Notes under the pieces: model-generated
Told to the model about the DNA's origin: nothing
The model's input: the letters and a program-made list of their open reading frames with translations, nothing else
Databases searched by the model: none
Position numbers and translations under genes: made by a program
Shown here: piece after piece, positions 50,314 to 59,264 of the stretch
Numbering within the stretch: the first letter of the stretch is position 1
How the letters are laid out: each line of letters opens with the position of its first letter
NCBI GenBank assembly: GCA_043557195.1
Contig: CP121314.1
Coordinates: 1,612,001 to 1,676,000 of the forward strand
DNA from: Jejuia sp043557195
GTDB taxonomy: Bacteria; Bacteroidota; Bacteroidia; Flavobacteriales; Flavobacteriaceae
Reading direction: 5' to 3'
DNA length: 64,000 bases

Positions 50314-53300
50314 ATGTTGAAGAAACAAGGTTTATATTCCCCCGAGTTTGAACATGAAAATTGTGGTGCGGGTTTTATTTGTAATCTTAAAGGAGAACGA
50401 ACGAATCAAATTATACATGACGCCCTAGAAATTCTTGTAAAGCTGGAACACCGTGGTGGTGTAAGTGCAGATGGAAGAACGGGTGATGGTGCAGGCTTAC
50501 TAATAGATATCCCTCACGATTATTTTAAACGTGTATGTGATTTTGATATCCCGGAACAAAGAGAATATGCTGTTGGTATGGTTTTTTTACCAAAAGTGGA
50601 AAACCAATACAATTATTGTAAAACTATTTTTGAACAAGAAGTAAATGCCCAAGGACTTATAGTTTTAGGATGGAGAAAAGTTCCCGTAGACTCAACTCAA
50701 TTAGGACAAATTGCATTAGCGTCTGAACCTAATATAGAACAATTATTTATAGGAAAGACAGAAGCAATAGATGAAGCTACTTTTAAGGCTAAACTATATG
50801 CTGCGCGAAAAATAACTGAGCATGCCATAAGAGCATCAAAAATATCGGAAAGCTCCTATTTTTATGTGCCGAGTTTATCTACTACTACCTTAATATATAA
50901 AGGTATTATAATGCCTGAGGATATTGGACCTTATTATACAGACTTGCAACAGGAAGATCTTGTGACACGCTTAGCACTGGTACACCAGCGTTTCTCAACT
51001 AATACGATGCCCACGTGGGAATTAGCACAACCATTCCGATTTATGTGTCAAAACGGTGAGATTAATACGCTTCGTGGAAACGTAAGTCGTATGCGTGTAC
51101 GTGAAGAAATTATGAGGAGTGATGTTTTTGGTCCCCAAATTGACAAGTTATTCCCAATAATTCTTCCAGGAAAATCAGATTCTGCATCTATGGATATGGT
51201 GGTTGAATTATTAACACATACAGACCGCTCTCTTCCTGAAATCATGATGATGATGATTCCTGAAGCATGGGAAAAGCATGCAACAATGAGTGAGGATAAA
51301 AAATCGTTCTACGAATATAACGGTTGTATTATGGAACCATGGGATGGTCCTGCATCGGTACCATTCACTGATGGTGATTACATCGGAGCTCTTTTAGACA
51401 GAAACGGATTAAGACCATCAAGATATACTGTTACCAAAAGCGGCAAACTAATCATGGCATCAGAAGTTGGTGTTGTTGATATTGAACCTGAAGATATTGA
51501 ATCTCACGGTAGGTTAGAACCTGGTAAAATGTTCTTGGTTGACATGAACAAAGGTCGTATCATCGATGATGAGGAGATTAAAACTAAAATTGTTAATCAA
51601 CGTCCTTATAAAGAGTGGTTAGACAAAACACGCTTGCATTTAAGAGATGTACCTTATACCAATGAAACCTGTCCGATAGAAACTATTGATATTAAAACGA
51701 GACAGCGTTTGTTTAATTATACCTTTGAGGATATTCAGGAGGTGATTACTCCAATGGCTCAAAAAGGAAAAGAGGCACTAGGTTCTATGGGAATTGATAC
51801 GCCTTTAGCTGTGTTATCAGATAGACCTCAATTAATTTCAAACTACTTTAAACAATTATTCGCCCAAGTTACAAACCCCCCTTTAGATGGGATTCGTGAA
51901 GAAATTGTTACTGATATCAGTTTAAATCTTGGTAAAGACCGTAATATTTTTAGCATTACAGAAAGACAATGTAGAAAACTAAGAATTCAAAATCCAGTAA
52001 TCTCAAATGCGGATTTAGAGAAGATAAGAACCATTCAAATTGAAAGCTTTAAAGCAGAAACTATTCAAATGCTTTATCCAAAAGCTCAAGGAATGAATGG
52101 TTTAGAAGATGCTTTAGATGCTATCATTGTTCAAATAGAAAAAGCTTTAGAACGCAAAACCAATATCATCATTTTGTCAGATAGGGGCGTAAATGAAGAA
52201 TTTGCTCCAATTCCTGCGTTATTAGCATGTTCATATGTTAATCATCAGATGAATCGTTTACGCAAGCGTTCTTATTTCGATATTATTATTGAATCTGCTG
52301 AACCTCGTGAACCTCATCATTTTGCTACTTTATTTGGTTATGGCGCAAGTGCTATAAACCCTTATATGGTAAACGAAATTATAAGAATGCAAGTTAAAGA
52401 AGGATTTATTGCTGATTTGAATGAAGATCAAGCTGTTGAAAACTTCAATAAGGCTATCGGCAAAGGAATACTTAAAATCATGAATAAGATTGGTATTTCT
52501 ACACTACACTCCTATCGAGGATCTCAAATTTTTGAGATTGTAGGTTTCAATTCAGCTTTTGTTGAAAAATACTTCCCATACACTGCATCTAGAATTGAAG
52601 GTATCGGACTTTATGAAATTGAAAAAGAAATAGACCAACGTTATAAACAGGCGTACCCTGACAAACCTATTGATAAGAAATTAGGCTTGAATATTGGTGG
52701 CGATTACCGTTGGAGACGTAATGGCGAGCGCCATATGTTTAATCCTACTACTGTTGCCAAATTACAACAAGCAGTGCGATTAAGCGATCAAGCAAGTTAT
52801 GATGTGTATTCTAATGCTATCAACGAACAGTCTGAAAACTTAATGACTATTCGTGGCTTATTCGAATTTGATAACTTAGACCCGATTCCATTAGAAGAAG
52901 TTGAACCTTGGACGGAAATTGTAAAGCGTTTTAAAACAGGCGCCATGTCTTACGGCTCTATTTCTCGTGAAGCACATGAAAATTTAGCTATTGCTATGAA
53001 CCGAATTGGAGGAAAATCTAATTCTGGAGAAGGTGGAGAAGACAGAAATCGTTTTCATCCTGATGTGAATGGTGATAGTAGAAACTCAGCTATTAAGCAG
53101 GTAGCCTCTGGTCGTTTTGGCGTAACATCTCACTACTTAACGAATGCCAGAGAGATTCAAATAAAAATGGCACAAGGTGCTAAACCTGGAGAAGGTGGCC
53201 AATTACCTGGTGAAAAAGTATTACCATGGATTGCAAATGCACGTAACTCTACACCTTTTGTAGGTTTAATTTCTCCGCCACCACATCACGATATTTATTC

Positions 53301-54825
53301 AATTGAAGACTTAGCACAATTGATTTTCGATTTAAAAAATGCTAACCGTGATGCTAGAATTAATGTGAAGTTAGTATCTGAAGTTGGTGTTGGTACTATT
53401 GCTGCTGGTGTAGCGAAGGCTAAGGCTGATGTTGTACTTATTTCAGGATATGATGGTGGTACAGGAGCTTCTCCTTTAACCTCTTTAAAACATGCAGGTT
53501 TACCTTGGGAACTTGGTTTGTCAGAAGCACAACAAACGCTGGTTTTAAATAACCTAAGAAGTAGAATTGTAGTAGAGTGTGATGGACAGTTAAAAACTGG
53601 TCGTGATGTTGCAGTTGCTGCGCTTCTAGGTGCTGAGGAATTTGGTTTTGCAACTGCTCCTCTTGTAGCTTCTGGTTGTATTATGATGCGTAAGTGTCAT
53701 TTAAATACATGTCCAGTAGGTATTGCAACTCAAGACAAAGAATTACGTAAAAACTTTAAAGGCACGCCTGAACACGTTATTAACTTCTTCTATTATGTAG
53801 CTGAGGAATTGCGTGGTATTATGGCGCAATTAGGGTTTAGAACTATGGCAGAAATGGTGGGACAAACTCATAAAATCAATGCCAATAAAGCAATAAAGCA
53901 CTACAAGGCTAAAGGGCTAGATTTATCAAGTATCTTGCACAGACCTTCTGCATATAGTAAGTTGATTGTTAGAAATACAGAACAACAAGATCACAATCTT
54001 GATAACGTATTAGATTTTACAATTTTAAAGGATGCGCACCGTGCCATGTATCGCAAAGAGAAAATGACGCTGCAATATCCTATTAGCAACATCAATCGTA
54101 CCGTTGGGGCAATTGTAAGTAATGAACTTTCTAAAATCTACGGTCATTTAGGTTTACCTGAAGATACGCTTAACATCAATTTTACAGGTTCAGCAGGACA
54201 GAGTTTTGGAGCCTTTGGAGCATTCGGTTTAACATTTACCTTAGAAGGAAACACAAATGATTATTTAGGCAAAGGTTTATCAGGAGCTAAATTAATAGTG
54301 AAGAAACCTGAAAATGCAGATTTCAAAGCCAATGAAAATATCATTGTTGGAAACGTTTGTTTGTTTGGTGCTGTAAATGGTCAAGCTTATATAAACGGTA
54401 TTGCTGGTGAACGTTTTGCAGTACGTAATTCTGGTGCCACGGCAGTTGTAGAAGGTGTTGGAGATCACTGTTGTGAATATATGACAGGAGGTCGCGTTAT
54501 TGTACTTGGCAAAACAGGACGAAACTTTGCAGCTGGTATGAGTGGTGGAATCGCTTATGTGTATGATCCAGACAACAAATTTGTAAATGGTTTATGTAAT
54601 ACTGAAACCATAGAATTTGAAGATATTACTAGTGAAGACGCAAATGAATTAAAAGCTTCAATTGAAAAACATCAATTATATACAAATAGCCAAATTGCTA
54701 AAACATTATTAGCTGATTGGGATACCACTTTAGGCAATTTTGTAAAAGTAATGCCAATTGAATACAAGCGTGCACTAAAGCGTTTAGAGACTGAAGAACA
54801 AATGGTAGAAGAATTAACAGCTTAG
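50314..54825 (+). CDS. gltB: Glutamate synthase, large (alpha) subunit
   Basis: 1503 aa from the ATG at 50314; the frame extends to a TTG at 50308, which is unlikely to be used. A short propeptide precedes Cys17 (HENCGAGF), the glutaminase nucleophile after maturation. Glutaminase class-II domain (to about 430), central domain, FMN-binding synthase barrel with GGKSNSGEGGEDRNRF and LISGYDGGTGASP, 3Fe-4S Cys motif CIMMRKCHLNTCPVG, and the C-terminal GXGXG beta-helix. It converts 2-oxoglutarate plus glutamine to two glutamate. Followed by gltD after 4 bp. Confidence 0.98.
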   Translation: MLKKQGLYSPEFEHENCGAGFICNLKGERTNQIIHDALEILVKLEHRGGVSADGRTGDGAGLLIDIPHDYFKRVCDFDIPEQREYAVGMVFLPKVENQYNYCKTIFEQEVNAQGLIVLGWRKVPVDSTQLGQIALASEPNIEQLFIGKTEAIDEATFKAKLYAARKITEHAIRASKISESSYFYVPSLSTTTLIYKGIIMPEDIGPYYTDLQQEDLVTRLALVHQRFSTNTMPTWELAQPFRFMCQNGEINTLRGNVSRMRVREEIMRSDVFGPQIDKLFPIILPGKSDSASMDMVVELLTHTDRSLPEIMMMMIPEAWEKHATMSEDKKSFYEYNGCIMEPWDGPASVPFTDGDYIGALLDRNGLRPSRYTVTKSGKLIMASEVGVVDIEPEDIESHGRLEPGKMFLVDMNKGRIIDDEEIKTKIVNQRPYKEWLDKTRLHLRDVPYTNETCPIETIDIKTRQRLFNYTFEDIQEVITPMAQKGKEALGSMGIDTPLAVLSDRPQLISNYFKQLFAQVTNPPLDGIREEIVTDISLNLGKDRNIFSITERQCRKLRIQNPVISNADLEKIRTIQIESFKAETIQMLYPKAQGMNGLEDALDAIIVQIEKALERKTNIIILSDRGVNEEFAPIPALLACSYVNHQMNRLRKRSYFDIIIESAEPREPHHFATLFGYGASAINPYMVNEIIRMQVKEGFIADLNEDQAVENFNKAIGKGILKIMNKIGISTLHSYRGSQIFEIVGFNSAFVEKYFPYTASRIEGIGLYEIEKEIDQRYKQAYPDKPIDKKLGLNIGGDYRWRRNGERHMFNPTTVAKLQQAVRLSDQASYDVYSNAINEQSENLMTIRGLFEFDNLDPIPLEEVEPWTEIVKRFKTGAMSYGSISREAHENLAIAMNRIGGKSNSGEGGEDRNRFHPDVNGDSRNSAIKQVASGRFGVTSHYLTNAREIQIKMAQGAKPGEGGQLPGEKVLPWIANARNSTPFVGLISPPPHHDIYSIEDLAQLIFDLKNANRDARINVKLVSEVGVGTIAAGVAKAKADVVLISGYDGGTGASPLTSLKHAGLPWELGLSEAQQTLVLNNLRSRIVVECDGQLKTGRDVAVAALLGAEEFGFATAPLVASGCIMMRKCHLNTCPVGIATQDKELRKNFKGTPEHVINFFYYVAEELRGIMAQLGFRTMAEMVGQTHKINANKAIKHYKAKGLDLSSILHRPSAYSKLIVRNTEQQDHNLDNVLDFTILKDAHRAMYRKEKMTLQYPISNINRTVGAIVSNELSKIYGHLGLPEDTLNINFTGSAGQSFGAFGAFGLTFTLEGNTNDYLGKGLSGAKLIVKKPENADFKANENIIVGNVCLFGAVNGQAYINGIAGERFAVRNSGATAVVEGVGDHCCEYMTGGRVIVLGKTGRNFAAGMSGGIAYVYDPDNKFVNGLCNTETIEFEDITSEDANELKASIEKHQLYTNSQIAKTLLADWDTTLGNFVKVMPIEYKRALKRLETEEQMVEELTA

Positions 54826-54829
54826 AATC

Positions 54830-56296
54830 ATGGGGAAAGTAACAGGTTTTAAAGAATTTGAAAGACAGGACGAAAAATACGTTCCTGTAGAAAACCGCAT
54901 AAAACATTATAAAGAATTTACAGTACCTCTTTCTGAAGAGGAAATTACAAAACAAGGATCGCGTTGTATGGATTGCGGTATTCCGTTTTGCCATAGTGGT
55001 TGTCCGCTTGGAAACCTTATTCCAGATTTCAACCATATGGTACATCAGGGCGAGTGGCAAAAAGCCTCATGGATATTACATTCCACGAATAACTTCCCAG
55101 AATTTACTGGTAGATTATGTCCTGCTCCATGTGAAAAATCATGTGTTTTAGGTATTATAGAAGATCCTGTTTCTATTGAAAACATTGAGAAACAAATTGT
55201 TGAACGTGCATTTCAAGAAGGTTGGATTAAACCACAACCTCCAAAAACTAGAACAGGAAAAACTATTGCTGTTGTTGGTTCTGGACCTGCAGGTTTAGCA
55301 GCTGCACAACAATTAAACAGAGCTGGACACACCGTTACGGTTTTTGAACGCGATGATGAAATCGGAGGATTATTACGCTACGGTATTCCTAATTTCAAAA
55401 TGGAAAAGGAAATTATTGATCGTCGTTTGGCTATTTTAGAAGCAGAAGGCATCACATTTAAAACCAATGTAAATGTTGGTGTGAATTATGATGTTGAAGA
55501 ATTAAAAGCGTTTGATGCTGTTGTATTGTGTGGTGGCGCTACCGAAAGACGAAGCTTACCAACACCAGGAATTGATGCTGATGGTGTAGTACAAGCTATG
55601 GATTTCTTAACACAGCAAACCAAAGTATTGTTTGGTAAAAAAGTAGAAAACCAGATAATGGCTACCGATAAGAATGTAATTGTTATTGGTGGTGGAGATA
55701 CAGGCTCTGACTGTATAGGAACATCTAATCGTCATGGCGCAAAGTCTGTTGTGAATTTTGAAATTATGCCGAAGCCTCCAGGGCATCGTTCACCTACAAC
55801 ACCTTGGCCTTTTTGGCCACTACAATTAAAAACATCGTCCTCTCACGAAGAGGGTGTTGAGCGTAATTGGTTGATTAATACAAAGGAATTTATTACAGAT
55901 AAAAACAATAAACTAACAGGGTTAAAAACTGTAAATGTTGAATGGAAAATGGTTCCAGGACAACGCCCTCAGCTCGTAGAAATCGAAGGCACTGAAAAAA
56001 CATGGCCATGTGATTTAGCATTATTGGCTCTAGGTTTTACAGGTCCAGAATCTACACTTGCTGATAAACTTGGTATTAAAACTGATGCGCGCTCTAATTA
56101 CAAAGCGGATTATGGTAAATATCAAACAAATGTTTCAAATATATTCACCGCTGGTGATATGCGTAGAGGACAATCCTTAATTGTTTGGGCTATTTCTGAA
56201 GGTAGAGAAGCTGCGCGTCAAGTAGATATTTATTTGATGGGTAAATCAGATTTACCAACAAAGGATGCAAGCGGAGATTTGGTTGGATTGCACTAA
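54830..56296 (+). CDS. gltD: Glutamate synthase, small (beta) subunit
   Basis: 488 aa. N-terminal 4Fe-4S domain with two Cys clusters (RCMDCGIPFCHSGCPLGN and RLCPAPCEKSCVLG). FAD-binding VVGSGPAGLAAAQQLNRAGHTV and NADPH-binding VIGGGDTGSDCIGTS motifs, then the C-terminal NIFTAGDMRRGQSLIVWAISEGREAA. It passes electrons from NADPH to GltB. The pair with the upstream Amt/PII/porin genes forms an ammonium uptake and assimilation block. Confidence 0.98.
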   Translation: MGKVTGFKEFERQDEKYVPVENRIKHYKEFTVPLSEEEITKQGSRCMDCGIPFCHSGCPLGNLIPDFNHMVHQGEWQKASWILHSTNNFPEFTGRLCPAPCEKSCVLGIIEDPVSIENIEKQIVERAFQEGWIKPQPPKTRTGKTIAVVGSGPAGLAAAQQLNRAGHTVTVFERDDEIGGLLRYGIPNFKMEKEIIDRRLAILEAEGITFKTNVNVGVNYDVEELKAFDAVVLCGGATERRSLPTPGIDADGVVQAMDFLTQQTKVLFGKKVENQIMATDKNVIVIGGGDTGSDCIGTSNRHGAKSVVNFEIMPKPPGHRSPTTPWPFWPLQLKTSSSHEEGVERNWLINTKEFITDKNNKLTGLKTVNVEWKMVPGQRPQLVEIEGTEKTWPCDLALLALGFTGPESTLADKLGIKTDARSNYKADYGKYQTNVSNIFTAGDMRRGQSLIVWAISEGREAARQVDIYLMGKSDLPTKDASGDLVGLH

Positions 56297-56316
56297 CAAA
56301 TAAAACTTAATTGAAT

Positions 56317-56347
56317 AAAAAATGCGAACTTTTCAGTTCGCATTTTT
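56317..56347. terminator. Bidirectional terminator between gltD and fbp
   Basis: AAAAATGCGAACT / AGTTCGCATTTTT arms with loop TTTC. Confidence 0.87.
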
Positions 56348-56377
56348 ATTTGATAATGATAATTTAAGAGCTTTGTT

Positions 56378-57388
56378 TTAGCTTTTAGCATTACGCATAA
56401 ACTCCTCAGCTTTTTCTACCATATTTTTACTACCACAGATAAAAGGCACACGCTGATGTAATTCAGTTGGCTCTACATCCATAGTTCTTGTAAAGCCATC
56501 ACTAGATTTTCCATTGGCCTGTTCTGCTAAAAATGCCATAGGGTTACATTCGTACAACAATCTTAGTTTTCCATTGGGGTTTTTTGAACTTTGTGGATAA
56601 AGATAAATACCGCCTTTTATCATATTCCTATGAAAATCTGAAACTAATGAACCTATATATCTAGAGGTATATGGTCTGTCTCCTTCTTCCTGCTGACAGT
56701 ATTTTATATAGTTTTTTATGCCTTGTGGAAAGTGAATATAGTTACCTTCATTTACTGAATATATATTCCCGTCTTCCGGGAATTCCATTTTTGGATGCGA
56801 CAGATAGAAAGAGCCAATTGCAGGGTTTAACGTAAACCCATTTACACCATCTCCAGTTGTATATACCAGCATTGTAGATGTACCATAAACCACATAACCT
56901 GCAGCAACTTGCTCGCTTCCTTTTTGAAGAAAATCTTCCAACTGCACCGGTGTGCCAATTGGCGTTACTCTTCGATATATAGAAAAAATAGTTCCTACAG
57001 ATACATTTACATCAATATTTGAAGACCCATCTAAAGGATCAATTAAGACAACATATTTATTTTGATGGTTTTCATCCTGACTATTAATAGCTATAAAATC
57101 ATCTTCTTCCTCACTCGCTAATCCACAAATAATATTTCTTCTAGTAAGGGTTTGAATAAATTTGTCATTCGCATAAACATCCAATTTTTGCTGATCTTCA
57201 CCTTGAATATTCGTATCACCAGCTGCTCCAATAATATCGACTAAACCCGCCTTATTAACCTCATGATTTACAACTTTTGCAGCTAGTCGTATTGAGTTTA
57301 AAAGACTAGATAGTTCACCAGAAGAGTACTGGAAAGATGTTTGATTTTCGATGATAAATTCTCCTAAAGTTTGCTTTTTATGCGACAT
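56378..57388 (-). CDS. fbp: Fructose-1,6-bisphosphatase, class I
   Basis: 336 aa. Metal-binding motifs GEDQQKLDVYAND, ASEEEDDF, and VLIDPLDGSSNIDVNVSVGTIFSIYRR. The substrate-site ASP/Arg/Lys region is RYIGSLVSDFHRNMIKGGIYLYPQS...GKLRLLYECNPMAFLAEQANG. It converts fructose-1,6-bisphosphate to fructose-6-phosphate in gluconeogenesis, in line with growth on amino acids and PEP-derived carbon. Monocistronic, divergent to the SSAT-like gene. Confidence 0.97.
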   Translation of the reverse strand: MSHKKQTLGEFIIENQTSFQYSSGELSSLLNSIRLAAKVVNHEVNKAGLVDIIGAAGDTNIQGEDQQKLDVYANDKFIQTLTRRNIICGLASEEEDDFIAINSQDENHQNKYVVLIDPLDGSSNIDVNVSVGTIFSIYRRVTPIGTPVQLEDFLQKGSEQVAAGYVVYGTSTMLVYTTGDGVNGFTLNPAIGSFYLSHPKMEFPEDGNIYSVNEGNYIHFPQGIKNYIKYCQQEEGDRPYTSRYIGSLVSDFHRNMIKGGIYLYPQSSKNPNGKLRLLYECNPMAFLAEQANGKSSDGFTRTMDVEPTELHQRVPFICGSKNMVEKAEEFMRNAKS

Positions 57389-57509
57389 GTATCTCTAATT
57401 TTATAGACACAAATATCAATATTTTTTGTTGAACTACAACGTTTTCGTTAAAGATAAATGCCGAGAAATGCTGAACTTTAAACTATATTTGAATTCAATT
57501 CAAAAAAAT

Positions 57510-57989
57510 ATGACATTAATAATTAGAGACGCCAAAAAAGAGGATATGCCAAAAGTTCTAAGTTTGATACAAGAACTGGCTACGTTTGAAAAAGAACCAA
57601 ATGCTGTTGAAGTGACTGTTGAAGATTTAGAAAAAGATGGTTTTGGTACTCATCCTCAATTTCATTGTTTTGTGGCCGAGGTAAACTCTAATATTGAAGG
57701 TATTGCGTTAGTCTATAATAGGTATTCTACTTGGAAAGGAAGAGCCATTCATTTAGAAGACTTAATTGTGAGCGAGTCAATGCGCGGAAAAGGGGTTGGT
57801 TCTAAATTGTTGGATGAAGTCGTTAAATATGGCCACAAATTAGGCGTAAGACGCATTAACTGGGAAGTACTAGATTGGAATGAACCCGCAATAGCATTTT
57901 ATGAAAAAAATGGAGCTAACGTGATGCGTGATTGGGATGTTGTACAACTTAATGAAGAAGGAATAAAAAACTATATTTCAAAATTATAG
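57510..57989 (+). CDS. GNAT acetyltransferase, SSAT (diamine/thialysine acetyltransferase)-like
   Basis: 159 aa from the ATG at 57510; the frame extends to a TTG at 57426 that adds unrelated residues. It follows the eukaryotic-type SSAT pattern: IIRDAKKEDMPKVLSLIQELATFEKEP, EVTVEDLEKDGFG, YSTWKGRAIHLEDLIVSESMRGKGVGSKLLDEV, INWEVLDWNEPAIAFYEKNGANVMRDW. The family acetylates polyamines or thialysine. One bp gap to the aspartate kinase gene, so an operon. Confidence 0.9.
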   Translation: MTLIIRDAKKEDMPKVLSLIQELATFEKEPNAVEVTVEDLEKDGFGTHPQFHCFVAEVNSNIEGIALVYNRYSTWKGRAIHLEDLIVSESMRGKGVGSKLLDEVVKYGHKLGVRRINWEVLDWNEPAIAFYEKNGANVMRDWDVVQLNEEGIKNYISKL

Positions 57990-57990
57990 A

Positions 57991-59241
57991 ATGCAAATAT
58001 TCAAGTTTGGTGGTGCATCAGTAAAGGATGCCAAAGGCGTTAAAAATTTAGCTGAAGTATTAAAAACCGTAGGCTATAAAAATGTACTTATTGTAGTTTC
58101 TGCTATGGGGAAAACTACCAATGCTTTAGAAGTTGTAATTAAAAACTATTTTGAAAATAAAGCCCAATTAAATAGTGCTATACAAGATGTGATTAAGTTC
58201 CATAATAATATTTTGTTGGACTTATTTGAAAATGAATCTCACCCAATTTTTAAAAAAACAACGAATTTATTCAGAGAACTTGATGACTTTCTAAGAACCA
58301 ACAAATCTCCTGATTATAACTATGTTTACGATCAAACCATTAGTTATGGCGAATTGGTTTCTACAACCATAATCAGTGCGTATCTAAATAATATTGGAAT
58401 AAAAAATAATTGGATTGATGCTAGAACTCATATAAAAACTGACAATTACTATAGGCGTGCTAACGTAAATTGGGAGGCCACTCAAAAAAACATAATTTCT
58501 TCTCTTGATAAAAAAATACTAAATATTACACAAGGGTTTTTAGGTAGTGATGCAAATAATTTTACAACCACCTTAGGAAGAGAGGGCAGTGATTATACTG
58601 CTGCTATTTACGCCTATTGCATAAATGCAGAACGTGTTACAATTTGGAAAGATGTTCCAGGAGTTTTAAATGCAGATCCTCGCTATTTTGAAAACGCACA
58701 ATTACTAGACCAAATATCTTATGAAGAAGCCATAGAGTTAGCATTTTACGGTGCTTCTGTTATTCACCCTAAAACGCTACAACCATTGCAGCGCAAAGAA
58801 ATACCACTTCATGTAAAGTCGTTTTTAAACCCAGAGGATGACGGGACAAGGGTTGGAAAGGGTATTGCTTTACAGCCAAATATACCTTGTTTCATTCTAA
58901 AAAAGAATCAGGTTTTAATATCATTATCATCTCTAGATTTTTCATATATCGTTGAAGATAATATCAGCGAAATTTTTCAGTTGTTACATACTTATAAAAT
59001 GAAAGTTGATGTTATTCAAAATTCAGCTATAAGCTTTTCAGTTTGTGTGGAAAATATCTTTAACAACCTAGAAAAGCTTTTACAACATCTAAAAGCAAAA
59101 TTTAAAGTAACTTGTCATGAAAACGTTTCATTATATACCATTAGGCATTACAATAATGATGTTTTAAATAAGTTAGAAGAAGGTAAAACCGTGTTATTAA
59201 AACAATTAACACAAGAAATAGTGCAAATAGTTACTAAATAG
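57991..59241 (+). CDS. Aspartate kinase
   Basis: 416 aa, monofunctional. N-terminal KFGGASVKDAKGVKNLA, the TLGREGSDYTAAIYAYCINAERVTIWKDVPGVLNADPR active-site segment and AIELAFYGASVIHPKTLQPLQRKEIPLHVKSF. The C-terminal ACT-like regulatory part (about 300-416) is shorter and more divergent than in LysC/ThrA, so feedback sensitivity is uncertain. It makes aspartyl phosphate for lysine/threonine/methionine and diaminopimelate synthesis. Confidence 0.94.
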   Translation: MQIFKFGGASVKDAKGVKNLAEVLKTVGYKNVLIVVSAMGKTTNALEVVIKNYFENKAQLNSAIQDVIKFHNNILLDLFENESHPIFKKTTNLFRELDDFLRTNKSPDYNYVYDQTISYGELVSTTIISAYLNNIGIKNNWIDARTHIKTDNYYRRANVNWEATQKNIISSLDKKILNITQGFLGSDANNFTTTLGREGSDYTAAIYAYCINAERVTIWKDVPGVLNADPRYFENAQLLDQISYEEAIELAFYGASVIHPKTLQPLQRKEIPLHVKSFLNPEDDGTRVGKGIALQPNIPCFILKKNQVLISLSSLDFSYIVEDNISEIFQLLHTYKMKVDVIQNSAISFSVCVENIFNNLEKLLQHLKAKFKVTCHENVSLYTIRHYNNDVLNKLEEGKTVLLKQLTQEIVQIVTK

Positions 59242-59264
59242 TTTTATTTATTACTTTTACGCTA

